From an uncultured Pelagibacteraceae bacterium (GTDB taxonomy: Bacteria; Pseudomonadota; Alphaproteobacteria; Pelagibacterales; Pelagibacteraceae): a stretch of DNA of 64,000 nt. Under the pieces are notes generated by a model. That model was not told the origin of the DNA, searched no databases, and worked only from the letters and a program-made list of their open reading frames with translations. Positions 36,870 to 47,275 of the stretch are shown here, piece by piece. Made by a program: the position numbers and the translations under genes. The stretch's first letter is position 1, and every line of letters begins with the position of its first letter. The stretch spans positions 1-64,000 of the forward strand of contig CACITU010000004.1 in the NCBI GenBank assembly GCA_902589725.1, in the 5' to 3' direction.

Positions 36870-37272
36870 AAGTAACAACTCCCCAAATAAAAATATCTTG
36901 CTCTTCGTTAATTAAAATTCTGTCAGAAAACTCTTTAGACCCAGAAGTTAAAAATTTTTTATCTCTTTCTTGAACCAAAGTTTTAACTACAAGTTCGTCA
37001 TGAACATTTGCAATCACTGTCGAAAAGTTTTTTGGCTTTAAACTTTTATCAACAACTAATAAGTCACCATCATTAATCCCAACATCGACCATGGATTTAC
37101 CTTGAACTCTGATGATGAAAGTTGCTGGAACATTTTTTATTAAATGCATGTTCAGATCAATATCTTCTTCGATATAATCAGTAGCAGGGGAAGGAAAACC
37201 AGCACCTGCTTTATGTAGATAATAAGGGATTGTTAGTTTCATGTTCTTGTTTTGTTCTAATTTATAGACCAT
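36847..37272 (-). CDS. umuD: UmuD, self-cleaving translesion polymerase subunit (S24 peptidase)
   Basis: A LexA-like S24 protease. The cleavage site A24-G25 in AGAGFPSP, catalytic Ser60 in [16 protein letters not shown] and Lys97 in DELVVKTL are at the same positions as in E. coli UmuD (24/25, 60, 97). The start ATG at 37272 gives the E. coli-like length of 141 residues; an internal ATG at 37242 is less likely. The upstream 80 bases contain GAAT/GAAC direct repeats that might be an SOS operator. Confidence 0.95.
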   Translation of the reverse strand: MVYKLEQNKNMKLTIPYYLHKAGAGFPSPATDYIEEDIDLNMHLIKNVPATFIIRVQGKSMVDVGINDGDLLVVDKSLKPKNFSTVIANVHDELVVKTLVQERDKKFLTSGSKEFSDRILINEEQDIFIWGVVTYVIHSTY

Positions 37273-37314
37273 TTATAGAGTACACTCAAGAGGTTGTATT
37301 TTGAGTCTGTAACT

Positions 37315-37341
37315 GAATCAAAAGTGAATCAAAACGTGAAC
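37315..37341. promoter_or_regulatory. Candidate SOS operator upstream of umuDC
   Basis: GAAT at 37315, then 7 bases, GAAT at 37326, then 8 bases, GAAC at 37338. Alphaproteobacterial LexA sites are direct repeats of the type GAAC-N7-GAAC (or GTTC-N7-GTTC). Only one of the three units is exact, and they lie about 45-70 bases upstream of umuD. Evidence is suggestive only. Confidence 0.3.
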
Positions 37342-37416
37342 ATCCAAACTACATTTTGTATGCTTGTGGATAACTTCAACCAGAGATAGTTTAAGTATGT
37401 AAATTTAGAAACTTGG

Positions 37417-37512
37417 TTGCTATTAGCTGTATTAGGAATAGTGCTAGCTATAACGATAAGAGTAGAAGAAATTAGTAAAATTTTAAAAAAAAATAAAAAT
37501 AAAAAAGATTAA
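37417..37512 (+). CDS. Possible 31-residue membrane micro-ORF (TTG start)
   Basis: Starting at TTG 37417 the frame gives MLLAVLGIVLAITIRVEEIS and a Lys/Asn tail, a hydrophobic helix then a charged end, stopping at 37512, 8 bases before the VOC gene. The open frame extends upstream to a TAG at 37387, but with no ATG or GTG in it. A 2-base slip would link the ATG at 37397 to this frame. A real small gene, a broken gene or chance are all possible. Confidence 0.25.
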   Translation: MLLAVLGIVLAITIRVEEISKILKKNKNKKD

Positions 37513-37519
37513 ATTAGTT

Positions 37520-37903
37520 ATGAACATTTTAGATTTTGTAATGGTGGGGTCTAATGACTATGAAAAGTCTAGCGAGTTTTATGATGTTATACTTGAACCG
37601 TTAAAATTAAAAAAAATTTTAAAGACTGAAAAATATATTGGTTATTCTCATTTAGGTGAACCAGAAAAAGTAATATTTTACATTACAAACCCAGTAAACG
37701 GTAAACCGGCAACCTTTGGCAATGGGACACAAATTACTTTATTAGCGGACTCTAAAGAAGCAGTTGAAAGATTTTATGAAATTGCAATTTCTAAGGGTGC
37801 AGTTGATGAAGGAGGTCCAGGCGTTAGAAAAGATGGAAATTATTATGCTTATATACGTGACCTAGATGGAAATAAGATTGCAGCAAAAAGTAATTTAAAA
37901 TAA
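37520..37903 (+). CDS. VOC (glyoxalase-like) superfamily protein
   Basis: A 127-residue single VOC domain: FVMVGSNDYEKSSEFYDVIL at the N-terminus, YSHLGEPEKVIFYI in the middle and YYAYIRDLDGNKIAAKS at the end, typical of small lyase or dioxygenase-like proteins. Metal ligands of glyoxalase I are incomplete, so glyoxalase activity itself is unlikely. Its function is unknown. It heads a small operon with a GFA-family gene and a kinase gene. Confidence 0.75.
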   Translation: MNILDFVMVGSNDYEKSSEFYDVILEPLKLKKILKTEKYIGYSHLGEPEKVIFYITNPVNGKPATFGNGTQITLLADSKEAVERFYEIAISKGAVDEGGPGVRKDGNYYAYIRDLDGNKIAAKSNLK

Positions 37904-37918
37904 ATTAAAGGTAAATAT

Positions 37919-38284
37919 ATGAAATTAAATTGTCATTGTGGAGCTGTAGAAGCAGAAATTAATGCTTCAATTAATGAACTAGCAAAAATAGTAAGATGTA
38001 ACTGTTCTATTTGTAAAAGAAAAAATGCTACGATGGGAATGGTTAAGAACGAGGATTTTAAAGTTACTAAAGGAGAAGATAAATTAAAACTTTACCAATA
38101 TCATACCAAAGTTGCTAATCATTACTTTTGCACAGAATGTGGAATTTACACTCATCATAGTCCAAGAAGTGCACCAGCTATGACTGGTTTTAATTTAGGG
38201 TGCGTTGATGAAGTCAAGGTTGAAGACTTAAAAGAAGTAGCTTACTTTGATGGGCTTAACCATCCAATGGATCAAGAACAATAA
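37919..38284 (+). CDS. GFA-family zinc protein (glutathione-dependent formaldehyde-activating fold)
   Basis: A 121-residue protein with the CENP-V/GFA zinc pattern: CHCG at residues 5-8, CNCSICK at about 27-33 and CTECGIYTHH at about 65-75. The family binds two zinc ions. One member was reported to speed the formation of S-hydroxymethylglutathione; for most the role is undefined. Sits between the VOC and kinase genes. Confidence 0.85.
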   Translation: MKLNCHCGAVEAEINASINELAKIVRCNCSICKRKNATMGMVKNEDFKVTKGEDKLKLYQYHTKVANHYFCTECGIYTHHSPRSAPAMTGFNLGCVDEVKVEDLKEVAYFDGLNHPMDQEQ

Positions 38285-38291
38285 AGGTTCA

Positions 38292-39221
38292 ATGAAATTA
38301 GCTGAAGATTGTTTTAAGAAAGTTAAAAAGGATTGTTTTAAGTTTATTAAATCTCAAGAAACTACAACTGAAAAGTTTGGTAATAAAGCAGGGATGATAA
38401 AAAATTATCTTATCCCAATATGTTTTTGGATTGCAAAAAAAACAAAAAATAAAAAACCTTATTTTGTTGGCTTGGCAGGTGGTCAAGGAACGGGCAAAAC
38501 AACAATCAGCTCAATGATAAAGATAATTTTAGAAAAGTATTTTAAATTAAAAGTATTTAAAATTTCTATCGATGATTTTTATAAGACCAGGAAAGAAAGA
38601 ATTGCTTTATCAAAAAAAGTCCATCCAATGTTATTAACAAGAGGTGTCCCAGGTACTCATGATATCAACATGATGTTAGATTTCTTTAAAAAATCTAAAA
38701 GTAAAAAATTCAAAAAAATGAAATTACCCAATTTTAACAAGGCTATAGATGATAGATTTCCTACAAAAAAATGGAATAAAATCAATAAAAGACCAGATGT
38801 TATTATTTTTGAAGGTTGGTGTGTCGGAGCAAGAGCCGAACCTAGCAAGACATTAAAAAAATCAATTAATTCTATGGAAAAAGCTAAGGATCAAAAACTC
38901 ATTTGGAGAAAATATGTAAATCAACAATTAAAAAATAAATATAAAAAGCTATATTCACAATTACATTGTATGATTTATTTAAAAGCGAAAAGCTTTAGTT
39001 TATTGCAAAAATGGAGATTAAAGCAGGAACATAAGCTATGGTTAAAAACAAGAAAAAAAGGTAATCATAAAATAATGAGCAAAGGAGATGTAATTAATTT
39101 TATGCAAACCTATCAAAGAATTACTCAAAATATGTTTAAAAATATGCCTAAATATGCATCTATAATTTTAAATTTAAACAGTAACCACCAAATTAAAACT
39201 GCTATATATAAAGTTAAATGA
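38292..39221 (+). CDS. D-glycerate 3-kinase-like P-loop kinase
   Basis: A 309-residue kinase of the PRK/GLYK group. The P-loop is GLAGGQGTGKTTIS near residue 65, with SIDDFYKTRKER, RGVPGTHDINM and VIIFEGWCVGARAEPS following; these match plant-type glycerate kinase, which phosphorylates glycerate to 3-phosphoglycerate. The frame can be extended upstream to 38247 inside the previous gene, but the ATG at 38292 has an AAAGG site before it and avoids the overlap. The gene is 4 bases into the next gene at its end. Glycerate 3-kinase suits a SAR11 route from glyoxylate or glycerate, but substrate is not proven. Confidence 0.75.
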   Translation: MKLAEDCFKKVKKDCFKFIKSQETTTEKFGNKAGMIKNYLIPICFWIAKKTKNKKPYFVGLAGGQGTGKTTISSMIKIILEKYFKLKVFKISIDDFYKTRKERIALSKKVHPMLLTRGVPGTHDINMMLDFFKKSKSKKFKKMKLPNFNKAIDDRFPTKKWNKINKRPDVIIFEGWCVGARAEPSKTLKKSINSMEKAKDQKLIWRKYVNQQLKNKYKKLYSQLHCMIYLKAKSFSLLQKWRLKQEHKLWLKTRKKGNHKIMSKGDVINFMQTYQRITQNMFKNMPKYASIILNLNSNHQIKTAIYKVK

Positions 39222-40510
39222 AAAAAATATTTATAATAGTAATCACGTCAATATTTTATTTAAGTAATGCATTTGCAGTTACTCTTATTGATGCATTAAA
39301 TCAAACATTTCAAAATAATATTCAGTTAAATGCTGAGCGAGAAAATATAAAAGCTTCTAAAGAAGATATTAATATCTCTATGGCTGATTTTAAACCATCT
39401 TTGACATTATCGGGGTCAAAAAGTTTGGAGAATACAAATAAATTAACAAATCAAAGTGGAGGTGACGCAGCTATAAGTGATGTCGATCCATTTACAACAT
39501 CAATTAAATTAGAACAAACTTTGATAGATTATGGTAGAGAATTAACTCTTCAGAAAAATGTAATTGGTTTAGATTTAGCAAAGGCCCAATTAGTTAAAAA
39601 AGAACAAGATATTTTACACAAAGCTATTGACGCTTTTATGAATTTGATTTTATCAAGAGAAACTCTTAATATTAATTCCAAGAATTTAAATCTTTTAATT
39701 CGTCAAGTTGAAAATGATAAAATCAGAAGAGATCGAGGTCAAATTACAAACACAGACTTAGCTCAGTCAGAGTCGTCGTTAGCTGGAGCCCAAGCACAAT
39801 TTGCAAAAGCTAAAAGTGATTTATTAATTAGCAAACTGAATTATGAAAATATAATTGGTAAAATTAATGATCCTAATCAACTACAAAAAAATTCTAGTGC
39901 AATTGTCACTATTCCAAAAACATTAAATCAAGCTATTAACCTTTCAAAACAAAATAATCCTGATATTCAGATTGCTAAATTGGATCTAGAAAAAGCCGAG
40001 AAAGAGCTAGAAATTTCTGAGACAGATTTAAAACCAACTGCATCCATGTCCTTAGAAAAATCTTATACAGATGATCTAAGCTCAACTTATGCAAAAAGAG
40101 AAAAAGACATTCTAAAAGCAACAGTTAGTTGGCCTTTTTATTTAGGTGGTAAAAAAAGATCTACTATCAATAAGAATTTTAATTTGACAAGTAGAAAAAG
40201 GTTATTACTAGAGGATGTTATCAAAACTAACGATACAGTCGTAACTAGCGCTTGGTCAAGTTTGCAATCATCAGAGAGTTTTTTAAATTCAGTTAAAGTT
40301 CAAGTTAAAGCTGCTCAAATAGCAAATGAGGGAGTTTCAGCAGAATATGAGAGAGGTTCTAGAACTACTTTAGACGTAATTCAATCAAATGCCTTATTGT
40401 TATCTGCACAAATTTCTTTGGCAAATTCTGAGAAAAATTATCTCATGGCACAATACAATTTGTTAAAAGCTGTAGGCTTACTTAATAGCCAATATCTAAA
40501 ACTTAAGTAA
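39218..40510 (+). CDS. tolC: TolC-family outer membrane efflux protein
   Basis: An outer membrane channel of tripartite efflux or type I secretion systems. It has a signal peptide (IFIIVITSIFYLSNAFAV) and two repeats with long coiled-coil helices (TLIDALNQTFQNNIQLNAER, then NQAINLSKQNNPDIQIAKLD; YGRELTLQKNVIGLDLAKAQ and later YERGSRTTLDVIQSNALLL), the internal duplication of TolC. At 430 residues it is similar to TolC. No inner-membrane partner is adjacent. The start overlaps the kinase gene by 4 bases. Confidence 0.88.
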   Translation: MKKIFIIVITSIFYLSNAFAVTLIDALNQTFQNNIQLNAERENIKASKEDINISMADFKPSLTLSGSKSLENTNKLTNQSGGDAAISDVDPFTTSIKLEQTLIDYGRELTLQKNVIGLDLAKAQLVKKEQDILHKAIDAFMNLILSRETLNINSKNLNLLIRQVENDKIRRDRGQITNTDLAQSESSLAGAQAQFAKAKSDLLISKLNYENIIGKINDPNQLQKNSSAIVTIPKTLNQAINLSKQNNPDIQIAKLDLEKAEKELEISETDLKPTASMSLEKSYTDDLSSTYAKREKDILKATVSWPFYLGGKKRSTINKNFNLTSRKRLLLEDVIKTNDTVVTSAWSSLQSSESFLNSVKVQVKAAQIANEGVSAEYERGSRTTLDVIQSNALLLSAQISLANSEKNYLMAQYNLLKAVGLLNSQYLKLK

Positions 40511-40617
40511 ATATCTGATTTTTTAGGCAGAAAATAAATATATTGCCAATGAGAACAAAATGTGTACATTTAATTTCATGATTCGAGTTTTAAAAAATTT
40601 AAAAAAAGAGGCAAAAA

Positions 40618-41772
40618 ATGACGAAAAATAACCTAAAAGTAGTTAAATCTACTAAAGATCAAGAAATGGATGTTAAAGAGAAGAACAAAGCGTTAGACGC
40701 TGCAATAGCTCAGATTACAGATAATTTTGGAAAAGGGTCTGTAATGAAGCTAGGTGAAAAAAGAGCGATGGATATCGAGTCTGTTTCAACAGGTTCTTTA
40801 AGTCTTGATTTAGCTTTAGGTATAGGTGGATTACCGAAAGGAAGAATTATTGAAGTTTATGGACCAGAGTCATCAGGTAAAACAACTTTAGCATTACAAG
40901 TTGTTGCTGAAGCTCAAAAAGCTGGAGGCATTTGTGCATTCGTTGATGCAGAGCATGCATTAGATCCAGTTTATGCAAAAAAATTAGGTGTAAACACTGA
41001 AGAACTTTTAATTTCACAGCCAGACACTGGTGAACAAGCTTTAGAAATCGCTGATACACTAGTAAAATCAGGCTCTATTTCAGTAATTGTAATCGACTCT
41101 GTTGCGGCTTTAACTCCTAAAGCTGAAATTGAAGGTGAGATGGGAGATCATCATGTTGGTCTTCAATCAAGATTAATGAGTCAGGCTTTAAGAAAATTAA
41201 CAGGTTCAATTTCAAACACAAACACTATGATGATTTTCATTAACCAAATCAGAATGAAAATTGGAGTTATGTTTGGAAGTCCAGAGACAACATCAGGTGG
41301 TAATGCACTTAAGTTTTACTCATCAGTAAGAATGGACATTAGAAGAATTGGTGCAATCAAAGATAAAGATGAAATTATTGGTAACTCTACAAGAGTGAAA
41401 GTAGTTAAGAATAAAGTGGCACCACCATTTAAAGTTGTTGAGTTTGACTTGATGTATGGAAGAGGAATTAGCAAGATGGGTGAATTAGTCGATCTTGGTT
41501 CTAAAGCAGATATAATTGAAAAATCAGGTGCATGGTATGCTTATAAGGGTGAAAAAATTGGTCAAGGTAGAGAAAATGCTAAGACTTATTTAGCTCAAAA
41601 TCCTAAAGTTGCTGCAGAAATTGAAATGGCAATTAGAGAAAAAGCAGGTGTGATTTCCAAGAAAATAGAAGGAAATCCAATCGATCCTGAAAAATTGGAA
41701 AAAGAAAAGAAAGTAGCAGAAAAAGAAGAAGCTGATAAAGCAGAAGCTACTCCTCCATCTAAAAAGAATTAA
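40618..41772 (+). CDS. recA: Recombinase RecA
   Basis: RecA catalyses homologous strand exchange and triggers the SOS response. The Walker A is [10 protein letters not shown] (residues 81-90), with [42 protein letters not shown] and [11 protein letters not shown]. The acidic-rich C-terminal tail ([17 protein letters not shown]) is usual, and the N-terminal 20 residues are a Lys-rich extension. It is a monocistronic unit with a strong terminator 18 bases after the stop. A possible ribosome-binding site AAAGAGG precedes the ATG. Confidence 0.99.
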   Translation: MTKNNLKVVKSTKDQEMDVKEKNKALDAAIAQITDNFGKGSVMKLGEKRAMDIESVSTGSLSLDLALGIGGLPKGRIIEVYGPESSGKTTLALQVVAEAQKAGGICAFVDAEHALDPVYAKKLGVNTEELLISQPDTGEQALEIADTLVKSGSISVIVIDSVAALTPKAEIEGEMGDHHVGLQSRLMSQALRKLTGSISNTNTMMIFINQIRMKIGVMFGSPETTSGGNALKFYSSVRMDIRRIGAIKDKDEIIGNSTRVKVVKNKVAPPFKVVEFDLMYGRGISKMGELVDLGSKADIIEKSGAWYAYKGEKIGQGRENAKTYLAQNPKVAAEIEMAIREKAGVISKKIEGNPIDPEKLEKEKKVAEKEEADKAEATPPSKKN

Positions 41773-41790
41773 TAGGTCATCTTTATTAAT

Positions 41791-41817
41791 AAAAGGCGCT
41801 TAATTTAAGCGCCTTTT
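41791..41817 (+). terminator. Rho-independent terminator after recA
   Basis: GGCGCTT pairs with AAGCGCC around a loop AATTT, with A residues before and six T residues after (AAAAGGCGCTT ... AAGCGCCTTTTTT). Separates recA from alaS. Confidence 0.92.
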
Positions 41818-41865
41818 TTCCCTTCGATATCTAGACATAGAATAAAAAAGCTGTATTTTAAAAAT

Positions 41866-44532
41866 ATGGCAGACAAAACACTCAATGAAATAAGAAATAC
41901 CTTTTTAAAATATTTTGAGAAGAACGATCATAAGATTGTGGAATCTAGTAATTTAGTTCCAAATAATGATCCTACTTTAATGTTTGCCAATTCAGGGATG
42001 GTTCAATTTAAAAATGTTTTCACTGGATTAGAAAAAAGAGATTATGTAAGAGCAACTACATCACAAAAATGTGTAAGGGCAGGTGGGAAGCATAACGATT
42101 TAGAAAATGTTGGTTACACACCAAGGCACCACACTTTCTTTGAGATGTTAGGAAATTTTTCTTTTGGTGATTATTTTAAAGAGCAAGCAATTCATTATGC
42201 ATGGGATTTAATAACCAAAGATTTTGGAATAGATAAAAACAGGCTGTACGTAACAGTATTCCACGAGGATGATGAGGCCTTCAATTTTTGGAAGAAAATA
42301 GCGGGTTTTAGCGATGATAGAATAATTAGAATTGCTACATCAGATAATTTTTGGTCAATGGGTGAGACAGGTCCTTGTGGACCGTGTTCTGAAATATTTT
42401 TTGATCATGGAGATCATTTACCTGGAGGATTACCAGGCTCTAAAGATGAAGATGGAGATAGATTTATAGAAATTTGGAACCTGGTCTTTATGCAATTTGA
42501 ACAAGTTACAAAAGATAAAAGAATAAATCTTCCAAAACCATCTGTTGATACAGGAATGGGACTTGAGAGAATTGCAGCTTTATTACAAGGTTCACATGAC
42601 AACTATGAAACAGATCATTTTAAAAAAATAATTGGTTCTGCATCTGAAATTACAAAAGTTAAATCAGATAAATCTAATTTAGCAAGTTTCAGAGTCATTG
42701 CTGACCACTTAAGAGCTAGTTCATTTTTAATTGCTGAAGGTGTTTTACCCTCAAATGAGGGAAGAGGATATGTTCTTCGAAGAATAATGAGAAGAGGGAT
42801 GAGACATTCTCATTTACTTGGATCTAAGGAACCAGTTTTTTATAATTTGTTTGATACTCTTAAAAATGAAATGTCAGGCAACTATCCAGAGCTAGTTAGA
42901 GCCGAGTCTTTAATCAAAGAAACTTTAAAAATGGAAGAAGAAAAATTTTTAGTTCTTTTAGACAGAGGAATAAAAATTTTAAATGATGAAATATCTAAAA
43001 TAGATAAAGTGTTACCAGGTGAAGTAGCTTTTAAATTATATGATACCTATGGTTTCCCGTTAGATCTGACAGAAGATATTTTAAGAAATAAATCTATGTC
43101 AATTGATACTGAAAAGTTTCAATCTTTAATGAAGGAAAGTAGAGAGCTTGCTAAGAAAAATTGGAAAGGTTCTGGTGATGCAGCTGTAGAAGATATTTGG
43201 TTTGGAATAAAAGATAAAATTGAGCCAACTGAATTCTTAGGATACGAGACTAACCAAGCTGAAGGTGTCGTATTATCTCTTTTAAAAGATAATAAAGAAG
43301 TTGATCAATTAAAACAAAATGATGAAGGAATGATTATAGTAAATCAAACTCCTTTCTATGGTGAGTCAGGTGGACAAGTTGGTGATTCTGGTGAAATAGT
43401 CTCGAATGATTTTAAATTTGAGGTAACTGATGTTCAAAAAAAATTAGGTGATTTATTTGTTCATTATGGAAAGGTAAAGAGTGGATCTATAAAACTACAG
43501 GAAAGTGTAGAATTAAAAATTGATGTTGAAAGAAGGGATAATACTCGCGCTTATCACTCAGCAACCCATTTATTGCACGAATCTTTACGAAGAGTTCTTG
43601 GTACTCATGTAACCCAAAAAGGATCTTTAGTAGAGCCAAGCAGATTAAGATTTGATTTCAGCCATATGAAGCCAATTTTGAATGAAGAAATTGATAAAAT
43701 AGAAAACTTTGTAAACAAAATGGTCTCTAAGAAATCTGATGTAAAAACTAGATTAATGACACCTGATGAAGCTGTTGAAAACGGTGCTTTAGCATTATTT
43801 GGTGAAAAATATGGCGATGAGGTAAGGGTTCTTTCAATGGGGGATGAAGATGGCAAGTATTTTTCTACTGAATTATGTGGTGGAACGCACGTCAAAAACA
43901 CTGGGGATATTGGTAAATTTAAAATTGTGAGCCAATCATCTATTGCTGCAGGGGTTAGAAGAATAGAGGCATTAAGAGATAAACAATTAGAGGAATATTT
44001 AAAAAATAAAGAGAAATTATCAAATCTATCTGCAGAAAAAGATGAGGAAGCAATTAAAGATTTAAGTCAGCAAATTATTAAATTAGGTGGAAAACCAAGT
44101 TTAGATGAAACTGACCAGAAAACTTTAATTAAAAACTTAACTAAACAATTAGAGACTATTTCAGTAAATGCAATTTTAGAAGATAAATCAAAAAATATTA
44201 TTAAAGATGAAGAAATTAATGGAGTTAAATTAAGGCTTCAAAGAATAGATGGATTACCTCCAAAAGAATTAAGAAAACTTGTAGATAAAGGTAAAAAAGA
44301 GTTAAGCGAAGGTATTGTTGTTGTATTTGCTAATAAAGATGACAAGGTTGGGTTAGCAGTTGGAGTAACAGATAATTTAACCAGCAAGTTTGATGCTGTA
44401 AAATTTGTTAAAGTTGGATCTGAAATAATTGGTGGTAAAGGTGGTGGAGGAAGAAAAGACTTTGCTCAAGCTGGTGGACAGGATCAATCAAAAATTGAAG
44501 AAGCTTTTAAAAAGCTTAAGAGTTTAATTTAA
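41866..44532 (+). CDS. alaS: Alanyl-tRNA synthetase AlaS
   Basis: AlaS charges tRNA-Ala. The N-terminal class II core has [33 protein letters not shown] and [14 protein letters not shown]; the editing domain has [16 protein letters not shown] and [19 protein letters not shown] (zinc-binding HxxxH plus C and H); the C-Ala end [18 protein letters not shown] is present. The length of 888 residues is complete. Its last 9 bases overlap the convergent icd gene. Confidence 0.98.
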   Translation: MADKTLNEIRNTFLKYFEKNDHKIVESSNLVPNNDPTLMFANSGMVQFKNVFTGLEKRDYVRATTSQKCVRAGGKHNDLENVGYTPRHHTFFEMLGNFSFGDYFKEQAIHYAWDLITKDFGIDKNRLYVTVFHEDDEAFNFWKKIAGFSDDRIIRIATSDNFWSMGETGPCGPCSEIFFDHGDHLPGGLPGSKDEDGDRFIEIWNLVFMQFEQVTKDKRINLPKPSVDTGMGLERIAALLQGSHDNYETDHFKKIIGSASEITKVKSDKSNLASFRVIADHLRASSFLIAEGVLPSNEGRGYVLRRIMRRGMRHSHLLGSKEPVFYNLFDTLKNEMSGNYPELVRAESLIKETLKMEEEKFLVLLDRGIKILNDEISKIDKVLPGEVAFKLYDTYGFPLDLTEDILRNKSMSIDTEKFQSLMKESRELAKKNWKGSGDAAVEDIWFGIKDKIEPTEFLGYETNQAEGVVLSLLKDNKEVDQLKQNDEGMIIVNQTPFYGESGGQVGDSGEIVSNDFKFEVTDVQKKLGDLFVHYGKVKSGSIKLQESVELKIDVERRDNTRAYHSATHLLHESLRRVLGTHVTQKGSLVEPSRLRFDFSHMKPILNEEIDKIENFVNKMVSKKSDVKTRLMTPDEAVENGALALFGEKYGDEVRVLSMGDEDGKYFSTELCGGTHVKNTGDIGKFKIVSQSSIAAGVRRIEALRDKQLEEYLKNKEKLSNLSAEKDEEAIKDLSQQIIKLGGKPSLDETDQKTLIKNLTKQLETISVNAILEDKSKNIIKDEEINGVKLRLQRIDGLPPKELRKLVDKGKKELSEGIVVVFANKDDKVGLAVGVTDNLTSKFDAVKFVKVGSEIIGGKGGGGRKDFAQAGGQDQSKIEEAFKKLKSLI

Positions 44533-45738
44533 TTTCTTTTTTAAATTACCATCAATTACATCTAAAAATTGATTGGTGGTTAAATACTTACTGTCAGGAC
44601 CAATAAGAATTGCCAAATCTTTTGTCATTGATCCACTTTCCACACATTCAATACAAACTTTTTCTAAAGTTTGTGCAAATTTAATTAGCGCATCATTATT
44701 ATCTAACTTGCCTCTATGAGCCAATCCTCTAGTCCAAGCGAAAATAGATGCTATAGGGTTTGTTGAGGTTTCTTTTCCTTGTTGATGCATCCTGTAATGT
44801 CTTGTTACTGTACCATGCGCAGCTTCTGCTTCCATTATTTTTCCGTCTGGAGTTAATAATGTGCTTGTCATTAATCCTAAAGACCCATAACCTTGAGCCA
44901 TAGTATCAGACTGAACATCCCCATCATAATTTTTGCATGCCCAAATATATTTACCACTCCATTTCATTGCACATGCAACCATGTCATCGATTAATCTGTG
45001 TTCGTAAGTTAATTTATTTTTTTCAAAATCACTTTTAAATTCTTTGTCATAAATTTCTTGGAAGATATCTTTAAATCTACCATCGTACTGTTTTAGAATT
45101 GTATTTTTAGTTGACATGTAAACAGGCCATTTTTTAATTAATCCATAACTAAAACAAGATCTTGCAAAGTCTTCTATTGATTTATCTAAATTGTACATTG
45201 ATAAAGCAACACCCGGGCCAGTAAAATTAAAAACCTCATGTTTGATTTCATCTTTTCCATCCTCTGATGTCCATTTTACTTCCATTTTTCCTTTTCCAGG
45301 AACTTTAAAATCTGTTGCTCTATATTGATCACCAAATGCATGTCTTCCAATAATTACAGGATCTGTCCATGAGGGTACAAGTTTAGGAATATTTTTACAG
45401 ATAATTGGCTCTCTAAATACCGTTCCTCCAATTATATTTCTTATTGTTCCGTTAGGAGATCTCCACATTTTTTTTAAATCAAATTCCTCTACTCTTGCTT
45501 CATCAGGGGTAATTGTTGCGCACTTTATTCCAACCCCAATTTTTTTGATAGCATTTGCACAGTCTATTGTGATCTGGTCGTCTGTATTATCTCTGCTTTT
45601 CATTCCTAAATCATAGTATTCAATACCAAGATCTAAATATGGAAGGATAAGTTTGTTTTTGATGAACTCCCATATAATTCGTGTCATTTCATCACCATCC
45701 AGCTCTACTACCGGGTTATTTACCTTGATTTTGCTCAT
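44524..45738 (-). CDS. icd: NADP-dependent isocitrate dehydrogenase (type II)
   Basis: A TCA enzyme that makes 2-oxoglutarate and NADPH. The motifs [26 protein letters not shown] (substrate loop), [39 protein letters not shown] (metal site) and [20 protein letters not shown] are those of the eukaryotic-like dimeric type II enzymes common in alphaproteobacteria. The length of 404 residues fits. It is convergent with alaS (9-base overlap) and divergent from psd. Confidence 0.97.
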   Translation of the reverse strand: MSKIKVNNPVVELDGDEMTRIIWEFIKNKLILPYLDLGIEYYDLGMKSRDNTDDQITIDCANAIKKIGVGIKCATITPDEARVEEFDLKKMWRSPNGTIRNIIGGTVFREPIICKNIPKLVPSWTDPVIIGRHAFGDQYRATDFKVPGKGKMEVKWTSEDGKDEIKHEVFNFTGPGVALSMYNLDKSIEDFARSCFSYGLIKKWPVYMSTKNTILKQYDGRFKDIFQEIYDKEFKSDFEKNKLTYEHRLIDDMVACAMKWSGKYIWACKNYDGDVQSDTMAQGYGSLGLMTSTLLTPDGKIMEAEAAHGTVTRHYRMHQQGKETSTNPIASIFAWTRGLAHRGKLDNNDALIKFAQTLEKVCIECVESGSMTKDLAILIGPDSKYLTTNQFLDVIDGNLKKKLN

Positions 45739-45814
45739 TAAATAAAAATTATCTTAATAATTGAATTTGACCATTTTATATACATATTAATCGAAATTTA
45801 GCAAATAGAAGAAT

Positions 45815-46462
45815 ATGTTTAGTAAGATATTTCCAAAGATTCACACTGAAGGCTATAAGTTTATAGTAATAGCTGTATTCATAACTATTATTTTTCTGAT
45901 TATTAATAATTTTTTAGGTTTAATAGGAATATTACTGACTGTCTGGGTTTATTATTTTTTTAGAGATCCAGAAAGAGTTATCATTGGAGATGATAGTTAT
46001 TTAGTTAGCCCAGCAGATGGTGAAGTAATTAAAGTTGAAGAAGTGGATGGTCCAAAAGAACTTGGATTAGAAAATAAAAAATTTAAAAAAATAAGTATTT
46101 TTATGAATGTCTTTGACTGCCATGTAAATAGAACTCCATGTTCAGGAACTGTAGATGAAATTTTATATAAACCAGGTAAATTTTTGAATGCATCTTTAGA
46201 CAAAGCAAGTGAAGACAATGAGAGAAATTATTACAAAATTAAAGATAAACATGGGAATGATATTATAGTCGTTCAAATTGCAGGACTAGTTGCAAGAAGA
46301 ATAGTTTGTGAAACAAATAAAAATCAGGAACTAAATCAAGGTGATAGAATTGGGATGATTAGATTTGGTAGTAGAGCAGACGTTTATTATGAAAATTATG
46401 AACCACTAGTTAAAGTTGGTCAAACAGCAATTTCAGGAGAAACATTGCTGGCTAAAAATTAA
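45815..46462 (+). CDS. psd: Phosphatidylserine decarboxylase (short form)
   Basis: Makes phosphatidylethanolamine from phosphatidylserine at the inner membrane. The 215-residue form starts with two hydrophobic helices (IVIAVFITIIFLIINNFLGL and after), then SPADGEVIKVEEVDGP, SIFMNVFDCHVNRTPCSG and IRFGSRADVYYE. The self-cleavage site is G185-S186, which forms the pyruvoyl group. This short layout is the alphaproteobacterial/archaetidylserine type. It is followed after 3 bases by pssA, the enzyme of the preceding step. Confidence 0.94.
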   Translation: MFSKIFPKIHTEGYKFIVIAVFITIIFLIINNFLGLIGILLTVWVYYFFRDPERVIIGDDSYLVSPADGEVIKVEEVDGPKELGLENKKFKKISIFMNVFDCHVNRTPCSGTVDEILYKPGKFLNASLDKASEDNERNYYKIKDKHGNDIIVVQIAGLVARRIVCETNKNQELNQGDRIGMIRFGSRADVYYENYEPLVKVGQTAISGETLLAKN

Positions 46463-46465
46463 TTT

Positions 46466-47275
46466 ATGGAACAGCCAAAAAACAATTTAAGAATCGTTAC
46501 AGATAAAAAAACTAACGCAAGAGTTATTTTACCAAATATGTTAACTCTTATTGGAGTTTGTATTGGTTTATCCTCAATCAGATTTGCATTAGATGGAAAA
46601 TTTGAATTTGCAATTATAGCAATTATGTTTGCTGCTCTTATTGATGGATTAGATGGAAGAATAGCAAGATTAATTAAAGGGACATCAAAGGTTGGAAAAG
46701 AACTAGATTCTTTAACAGATGTAATAAGTTTTGGAGTAGCCCCAGCATTTATTATGTATTTCTGGAAACTCAATACATTAGGAAGATTTGGATGGTTGTT
46801 ATGTTTAATATATGTAATTTGTGTTGCGTTACGTTTAGCACGTTTCAATGTAAATACAGGTCAAGCACCTTCCTGGAAAGATAATTTTTTTGAAGGAGTT
46901 CCATCTCCAGCAGGAGGTATTTTAGTTTTAACTCCATTAATTTTTAGTCTTACAAACTTTGATTTAATAAATATAAATTATAACATTGTTGTTCCAGTTT
47001 TTTTTATTTCAACATCTCTATTGTTGATCAGCAAATTTCCAAGTTATTCGTTTAAAAAAATTGTTATTCAAAGAAAAGCAACCATTTTTCTTTTATTTGG
47101 AATAGTTTTATTTGTTGGATTACTTTTAATATATCCATTTAACGTTATATCTATTAGTGCAATAATATACTTAGGTATGCTTCCAATAAGTTTTTTTCAT
47201 TATCAAAAATTAAAAAAACAAAACGAAGATCAGAATTATAAAGATGAAGATGACGATCTTGAAGATATTTTATAA
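46466..47275 (+). CDS. pssA: CDP-diacylglycerol--serine O-phosphatidyltransferase PssA
   Basis: An inner membrane protein that makes phosphatidylserine. The CDP-alcohol motif is complete: D60, D63-G64, A67-R68, G77, D81 and D85 in the stretch that starts IDGLDGRIARLIKG and ends KELDSLTDVIS. Several hydrophobic helices follow, and the C-terminus is acidic (YKDEDDDLEDIL). The length is 269 residues. Its stop codon overlaps the next gene by one base. Together with psd it completes phosphatidylethanolamine synthesis. Confidence 0.94.
   Translation: MEQPKNNLRIVTDKKTNARVILPNMLTLIGVCIGLSSIRFALDGKFEFAIIAIMFAALIDGLDGRIARLIKGTSKVGKELDSLTDVISFGVAPAFIMYFWKLNTLGRFGWLLCLIYVICVALRLARFNVNTGQAPSWKDNFFEGVPSPAGGILVLTPLIFSLTNFDLININYNIVVPVFFISTSLLLISKFPSYSFKKIVIQRKATIFLLFGIVLFVGLLLIYPFNVISISAIIYLGMLPISFFHYQKLKKQNEDQNYKDEDDDLEDIL

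Noticed and set aside
43605-43901. Long reverse-strand reading frame inside alaS (and similar ones inside ligA, ureC and gcvP).
   Set aside because: These lie wholly inside conserved genes and show no recognisable protein pattern; they follow from the AT-biased codons of the real gene.
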